Positions 59,385 to 64,000 of a stretch of DNA of 64,000 nt are shown here, in pieces. The notes below the pieces were generated by a model, which was not told where the DNA came from, searched no databases, and worked only from the letters and a program-made list of their open reading frames with translations. The translations under genes were made by a program, and so were the position numbers. Location of the stretch: contig NZ_QGGZ01000023.1 of assembly GCF_003148825.1 (NCBI RefSeq), forward strand, positions 1 through 64,000. Reading direction: 5' to 3'. The DNA is from Streptomyces sp. CG 926. Lineage in GTDB: Bacteria > Actinomycetota > Actinomycetes > Streptomycetales > Streptomycetaceae. How positions within the stretch are numbered: position 1 is the stretch's first letter; every line of letters starts with the position of its first letter.

Positions 59385-61436
59385 TCAGAGATCGGCGCTC
59401 GGGCGGCGGCTCAACCGGCCCGGCCACCAGGCCGCCGGACCGATGTCCAGGACCAGGGCGGGAACCAGGAGCGAGCGCACGATCAGGGTGTCCATCAGGA
59501 CGCCGAAGGCCACGATGAAAGCGATCTGCACGAGGAACGCCAGCGGGATGACGCTCAGCGCGGCGAACGTGGCGGCGAGGACCCCCCCCGCGGAGGTGAT
59601 CACCCCGCCGGTGGCCGTCAGCCCCCGGGTCACCCCCTCCCGGACGCCGTGCCGCAGCGACTCCTCGCGCACCCGCGACATGAGGAAGATGTTGTAGTCC
59701 ACGCCCAACGCGACGAGGAAGACGAACCCGTACAGGGGGACGGACGAATCCGTGCCGCTGAACCCGAACACGTACTGGAAGACGAGGGCGGACACGCCCA
59801 GGGTGGCGAAGAAGTTGAGGGCCACCGTCGACACCAGCAGCAGCGGCATCACCAGGGAGCGCAGCAGGGCCACCAGGATGACGAGGATGATGGCCAGCAC
59901 CACCGGGACGATGACCTCGCGGTCGCGCTCGGCGGTCCGCTGCGTGTCGTAGGCCTGCGCGGTGTAGCCGCCCACGAGGGCCTGCGCGCCGGGTACCTGA
60001 TGGACCGCTTCGCGCAGCCGGACCACCGTCTCCTTCGCCGCCGCGCTGTCCGCGGGGTCCTTCAGGATCACGTCGATCCGTACCCGGCCGCCCTGCTCGC
60101 CCCGCACGGCGGCCGAGTCCACGCCCCGCGTGGCTTCGGCCCGTTCGCGTACGAGTGCCTGCCGGTCGGCGGCGGCGATCACGACGGCCGGATTGCCGGC
60201 CCCTCCCGGGAAGTGCCGGCCGAGTACCTTCTGCGCCGTCACCGAAGGGGCCTCGTTGACGAAGATCTCGTCCAGCGGAACACCGCCCGAGTGCAGCGTG
60301 GGCGCGAAGGCGGCGCACGCGAGCAGGCCCGCCAGGGCCACGGCCCACACCCGCCGGGGAGCGCCGCCGACCAGGGCGGCGATCCGGCTCCAGATCCCTG
60401 CCGAGCCGTTCCCGACCGTCACGTGCGCCGGCCAGTAGGCCTTGCGTCCCAGCAGCACCAGCGCGGCCGGCAGGAAGGTGAGGGCGCTCGCCACCGCGCA
60501 GACGATCCCGATCGCCCCGACGGGCCCCAGCGCCCGGTTGTTGGTGAGGTCGCTGAGGAACAGGGCGAGCAGACCCAGGGCCACGGTGCCGGCGCTGGCC
60601 ACGATCGGCCCCCAGGACCGGCGCAGGGCGGCGCCCATCGCGGAGTACCGGTCCTCGGTGTGCCCCAGTTCCTCACGGAAGCGGGCGGTCAGCAGCAGGG
60701 CGTAGTCGGTGGCCGCGCCGATGACGAGGATCGAGAGGATCCCCTGGACCTGCCCGTCGACCCGGACCAGCCCCGCGCTCGCCAGGGCGTATACGATCGC
60801 GCAGGCCAGCGAGAGGGCGAACACCGCCCCGACGATGATCAACAACGGGAGGAGGACGCTGCGGTAGACGAGCAGCAGGATGACGAGGACGGCCGCCAGC
60901 GCCACACCGAGCAGCAGTCCGTCGATCCCGGCGAAGGCCTCCGACAGGTCGGCCCGGGTGGCAGCGGGCCCCGTCACGTGGAACGCGGTGGCCGCGACAC
61001 GGGCGCCGGCCTCCCGGATCTCGGCGACCGCCGCGGGGAGCTCGTCGCCCGACGCGGGGTCCAGGGGGACCACGGCCTGCAGCGCCCTGCCGTCGCGCGA
61101 CGGCAGGACGGGGGAGGCCGATCCGGCGATCCAGGGCCGGCCCTCCAGCGTGGCCAGCGCGGCTCGCGCGGAGGCGGCCTGGGCCGGGGTCACCTTCGCG
61201 GCGCCGTCGGCCGTCCAGATCACCACGGCCGGCAGCGACTCCTCCTGCCGGAAGGCGCCCTGGGCCTGGGCGACCTTGGTGGATTCGGCACTGCGGGGGA
61301 GGAAGGCCGCCTGGTCGTTGGTGGAGACCTCGCCGAGCTTCCCCGCGTAGGAGCCGAGGCTTCCTCCGACGCCCAGCCAGACCACGAGGAGCAGGACGGG
61401 CACCAGCCACCGGGCCGGTCGGGGCGAGGCGCGCAT
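59385..61436 (-). CDS. MMPL/RND-family membrane transporter
   Basis: 683 residues with the two-fold MMPL layout: helix 1 (WLVPVLLLVVWLGVGGSL), a large outside domain to about 175, five helices (ALAAVLVILLLVYRSVLL and on, with the GAATDYALLLTARFREEL motif), then the second half with a similar outer domain and helices ending VALGVDYNIFLMSRVREESL. The two D-Y motifs in GA-TDY and GVDYN are the proton-relay residues. GGAG 5-8 bases upstream supports ATG 61436. Actinobacterial MMPL proteins export lipids, fatty acids or drugs using the proton gradient; the fatty-acid-type TetR gene next to it fits, but the substrate is unknown. Confidence 0.93.
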   Translation of the reverse strand: MRASPRPARWLVPVLLLVVWLGVGGSLGSYAGKLGEVSTNDQAAFLPRSAESTKVAQAQGAFRQEESLPAVVIWTADGAAKVTPAQAASARAALATLEGRPWIAGSASPVLPSRDGRALQAVVPLDPASGDELPAAVAEIREAGARVAATAFHVTGPAATRADLSEAFAGIDGLLLGVALAAVLVILLLVYRSVLLPLLIIVGAVFALSLACAIVYALASAGLVRVDGQVQGILSILVIGAATDYALLLTARFREELGHTEDRYSAMGAALRRSWGPIVASAGTVALGLLALFLSDLTNNRALGPVGAIGIVCAVASALTFLPAALVLLGRKAYWPAHVTVGNGSAGIWSRIAALVGGAPRRVWAVALAGLLACAAFAPTLHSGGVPLDEIFVNEAPSVTAQKVLGRHFPGGAGNPAVVIAAADRQALVRERAEATRGVDSAAVRGEQGGRVRIDVILKDPADSAAAKETVVRLREAVHQVPGAQALVGGYTAQAYDTQRTAERDREVIVPVVLAIILVILVALLRSLVMPLLLVSTVALNFFATLGVSALVFQYVFGFSGTDSSVPLYGFVFLVALGVDYNIFLMSRVREESLRHGVREGVTRGLTATGGVITSAGGVLAATFAALSVIPLAFLVQIAFIVAFGVLMDTLIVRSLLVPALVLDIGPAAWWPGRLSRRPSADL

Positions 61437-61707
61437 GATGCTCCTGAGTCAGGTGGGGGTGGACGGCCTACGGGCTCGATGGTCCAGAGTGACCACGGGT
61501 GAACCCGTAAGGCGGCCGGACACGCCCCGGAGACAGGGGGCTCACCCTCCCCGCGGCGGGGCGCGGAGGCAACGTGCAGCGTTTCTGCATCACTTGCCGC
61601 CGCCGGCGGAACGGGTGCGGTCGAACCGGTTTCGAGTACCTCGGGCCGGCCTGCCTGAGCGGCCGAAACCTGGGCAGACGGCGGGGTGGGACGGAAGGAG
61701 GTCCACG

Positions 61708-62985
61708 ATGCCCGGAATCCGCACATGGCCCGGCCGCGTGAAAGCCGGCGCCGCCGCATTCGGCGAGCGCCGTGCGCAGGCGCTCCGCGAGGCCGAACTG
61801 TCGGCCGAACGGGAGCGCGCGGCCGAAGCACACCGGAGGCGTCCGCGTGACCCGGACCCCGCCCGGGCGGTGCCCTGGGGGATACGGGTCGCGGCCGAGG
61901 CCGGCTGGCGGTTCCTGGTGCTCGCCGCCGCCCTGTGGGTGGTCATGAGGGTCATCGGCTCCGTCCGGCTCGTCGCCCTCGCCTTCGTCGCCGCGCTGCT
62001 CATCACGGCCCTGCTGGAGCCGACGGTCGCCCGCCTGCACCGCGTCGGGCTCTCCCGGGGGCTCGCCACCGCCGTCACCGCGCTCTTCGGGTTCGTCGTG
62101 CTGGGACTGATCGGCTGGTTCGTCGTCTGGCAGGTGCTGGACAACCTCGACAATCTTTCCGGGCGACTCCAGGAAGGCATCGAGGAACTGAAACGATGGC
62201 TCCTCGACAGCCCCTTCCACGTGACCGAGCAGCAGATCAACGACGTGGCCGGGCGCCTGAGCGATGCCATCGGTACCAGCACCAGCGAGATCACCTCGAC
62301 CGGGCTCCAAGGCGTCACCGTCCTCTTGGAGATCCTGACCGGGATGCTGCTGGCGATGTTCTCGACGCTCTTCCTGCTGTACGACGGCAGGCGCATCTGG
62401 CGCTGGACGCTCAAGCTGGTGCCCGCCGCTGCCCGGCCCGATGTGGCCGACGCGGGACCGGCCGCCTGGCGGACCCTGACCGCCTACGTCCGCGGGACCG
62501 TGATCGTCGCCTTCATCGACGCCCTGTTCATCGGTCTCGGCATCTACTTCCTGGGCGTGCCGCTCGCCGTCCCCATCGCCGTGGTGATCTTCCTGGCCTC
62601 GTTCGTGCCCCTCGTCGGCGCCGTCGCGTCCGGGGCGCTCGCCGTGGTCGTCGCGCTGGTCACCCAGGGGGTGTTCACCGCACTGATGACCCTGCTGGTG
62701 GTGCTCGTCGTCCAGCAGATCGAAGGCCATGTGCTGCAGCCGTTCATCCTCGGGCGGGCCGTACGGGTCCATCCCCTCGCGGTGGTCCTGTCCGTCGCGG
62801 CCGGCGGCGTGCTGGCCGGCATCGGGGGAGCGGTCGTCGCCGTCCCCCTGGTCGCCGTGGCCAACACGGTGATCGGACACCTGCGCGCCCACGCCGGAGA
62901 CGACGAGAGCCCGGCGCCGGCCACCGCGGAGACCGAGGAGGAGCCGGCGGATCCGCCGCCGACGACCCACCAGGATCCCGCCTGA
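61708..62985 (+). CDS. AI-2E family transporter
   Basis: 425 residues from ATG 61708, preceded by a strong AGGAGGT. The charged N-terminus of about 70 residues is followed by about seven helices: FLVLAAALWVVMRVIG, LVALAFVAALLITALLEPTV, FGFVVLGLIGWFVVWQVL, then a soluble domain (GRLQEGIEELKRWLLDSPFH), LLEILTGMLLAMFSTLFLLY, and the conserved C-terminal GVPLAVPIAVVIFLASFVPL and IEGHVLQPFILGRAVRVHPL. This is the AI-2E family signature; members act in sodium/proton antiport or export, only a few in autoinducer-2 movement. Divergent from the MMPL gene across 271 bp with no other gene. Confidence 0.93.
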   Translation: MPGIRTWPGRVKAGAAAFGERRAQALREAELSAERERAAEAHRRRPRDPDPARAVPWGIRVAAEAGWRFLVLAAALWVVMRVIGSVRLVALAFVAALLITALLEPTVARLHRVGLSRGLATAVTALFGFVVLGLIGWFVVWQVLDNLDNLSGRLQEGIEELKRWLLDSPFHVTEQQINDVAGRLSDAIGTSTSEITSTGLQGVTVLLEILTGMLLAMFSTLFLLYDGRRIWRWTLKLVPAAARPDVADAGPAAWRTLTAYVRGTVIVAFIDALFIGLGIYFLGVPLAVPIAVVIFLASFVPLVGAVASGALAVVVALVTQGVFTALMTLLVVLVVQQIEGHVLQPFILGRAVRVHPLAVVLSVAAGGVLAGIGGAVVAVPLVAVANTVIGHLRAHAGDDESPAPATAETEEEPADPPPTTHQDPA

Positions 62986-62995
62986 CATCCTGCAA

Positions 62996-63017
62996 CCCGG
63001 GTGCTCGGGCACCCGGG
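62996..63017 (+). terminator. Stem-loop terminator
   Basis: The 9-bp arms 62996-63004 and 63009-63017 are perfectly complementary around TCGG, 10 bp after the stop of the AI-2E family gene. Confidence 0.8.
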
Positions 63018-63121
63018 CACCGGGACACCTTGGCCTGCGGGTTCAGCAGCCGGGATGAACCTGCGCCGCCGACGACGTGGCGCACCCGGTCGCGGCCCCG
63101 CCGCGGGGCAGGGTGGCCGGT

Positions 63122-64000
63122 ATGGACGCGGATGCGGTGATCTTCGAGTTGTACGGGCTGAGGCCGGCGGACTTCATCGGAGCCCGCGACGCCTACGTGG
63201 CCCGGGCCCGCGGGGAGAAGGACACCGCGGCCGTGGCCGCGATCGGCGGACTGCGCAGGCCGACCCTGGCCGTGTGGGCCGTGAACCTGCTGGCTCGTAG
63301 CCGCCCCGACCTGGCCGAGGCCCTGCTGCGCCTCGGTACGGAACTGCGCCGTGCGCACCGGGAGCTCGACGGCGAAGGGATGCGGGCTCTGTCGCACCAG
63401 CAGCACCAGGTGATCGGTGCGCTGTCCGGGGAGGCCGCCCAACTGGCGGCCGGGGCGGGGGAGCGGCTACGGGAGACGGCGCTGCGCGAGGTCGGAGAGA
63501 TCTTCCACGGCTTGCTGGGCGACGAGGACGCCGCTCGCCTGTGGGTGGCCGGCCGGCTGGCGAAGCCGCCGCCCGTGACGGTGGGTTTCGACGGCCTGGA
63601 ACCGGCCCCCGGAGCCGTGCCCCCGCCCGACACCCCCGTACGCCCTCCCGCGACGGCGCCCGTACCCGCCCCCGCGGTGGCCGATCCGGTCCGGCCGGCG
63701 GCCGGCCAGGAGACCGCGCGGGCCAGGCGGGCCGCCGAGAAGCGCCGTGCCCGGACGGTGGCCGCCCGGGAACGCGCCGCCGAAGCAGCGGCGGCACTGC
63801 GGCGCACCGAGCAGCGCCTGGCCGAGGCCGCGGCCGACCGGGACCGGGCCGAGGGCGAGGCGGCCGACCTGCGCGAGGAACTCTCCACCGTGCGGCAGCG
63901 GGTCGAGACGGCCCGACGGGAGGTCCAGGAGTCGAAGCAGGCGTATCGGAGGGCCGAGCGGGCTCACGCGGAAGCCGGCCGGGCCGCGGAGAAGGCCGCA
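63122..64000 (+). CDS. Conserved coiled-coil protein (runs off window)
   Basis: At least 293 residues; open at the right edge. N-terminal domain: DADAVIFELYGLRPADFIGA, then RRPTLAVWAVNLLARSRPDL and LGTELRRAHRELDGEGMRAL, a helical domain known from many Streptomyces genomes without assigned function. A Pro-rich hinge at about 155-195 is followed by a long Ala/Glu/Arg coiled coil (AEKRRARTVAARERAAEAA and onwards). No signal peptide or membrane helix. ATG 63122 comes 137 bp after the AI-2E stop and beyond its terminator, so it has its own promoter. Confidence 0.85.
   Translation, partial: MDADAVIFELYGLRPADFIGARDAYVARARGEKDTAAVAAIGGLRRPTLAVWAVNLLARSRPDLAEALLRLGTELRRAHRELDGEGMRALSHQQHQVIGALSGEAAQLAAGAGERLRETALREVGEIFHGLLGDEDAARLWVAGRLAKPPPVTVGFDGLEPAPGAVPPPDTPVRPPATAPVPAPAVADPVRPAAGQETARARRAAEKRRARTVAARERAAEAAAALRRTEQRLAEAAADRDRAEGEAADLREELSTVRQRVETARREVQESKQAYRRAERAHAEAGRAAEKAA

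Noticed and set aside
1..64000. tRNA, rRNA, riboswitch or origin sequences
   Set aside because: No tRNA-like cloverleaf, rRNA stretch, conserved riboswitch core or DnaA-box cluster was recognised by eye; a covariance-model scan would be needed to exclude small RNAs.

Overview
The window is GC-rich actinobacterial DNA with strong GC bias at codon third positions. A spore-associated-protein (SapA)-like secreted protein, a SpoIIE-type phosphatase and remnants of large TPR/ATP-binding regulators all point to Streptomyces or a close relative. Intact operons alternate with insertion-sequence debris and gene fragments, the pattern expected of a variable chromosomal region. No rRNA, tRNA, CRISPR array or replication origin was recognised.

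Layout. Positions 1-900 hold IS5-type transposase DNA and a 156-bp inverted-repeat element. Positions 1.0-5.4 kb hold a DinB protein, a divergent hydrolase/HxlR pair and a NUDIX gene. Positions 5.4-8.2 kb are mostly fragments plus one unrecognised gene. Positions 8.3-21.9 kb are a compact minus-strand NRPS operon: MFS exporter, stand-alone C protein, C-A-T, A-T, A-T, then C-(A remnant)-T-SDR, closed by a perfect 44-bp palindrome. Positions 23.3-28.3 kb are a graveyard of polymorphic-toxin parts: Rhs core end, two toxin-tip-like fragments each followed by a small lipoprotein gene, a broken Imm53-like immunity gene, IS30 and TPR remnants, and an intact secreted protein with three Cys-rich repeats.

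Positions 28.6-34.4 kb carry small membrane proteins, a serine hydrolase/membrane-protein operon and a divergent MarR-type regulator with two repeated putative operators. Positions 36.8-38.7 kb carry a self-contained two-gene unit: a metacaspase-like protein and an unrecognised partner with two good ribosome-binding sites, with its own promoter and terminator. Positions 39-53.7 kb are mostly single metabolic or regulatory genes (oxidoreductases, VOC proteins, SpoIIE phosphatase, acetyltransferases, NmrA-like protein, LysR regulator) separated by remnants of P450, IS630, IS21 and antiporter genes. From 54 kb the sequence looks like a stable chromosome: PQQ-like lipoprotein, Ser/Thr kinase, small membrane proteins, TetR regulator, MMPL transporter, AI-2E family protein and a coiled-coil protein cut by the window end.

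Most likely to repay work: the caspase plus unknown partner, and the NRPS line that ends in a module without an adenylation core, fused to an epimerase-like SDR domain. Many broken genes differ from intact relatives by single-base indels, so read-level checking is needed before calling each one a true pseudogene.
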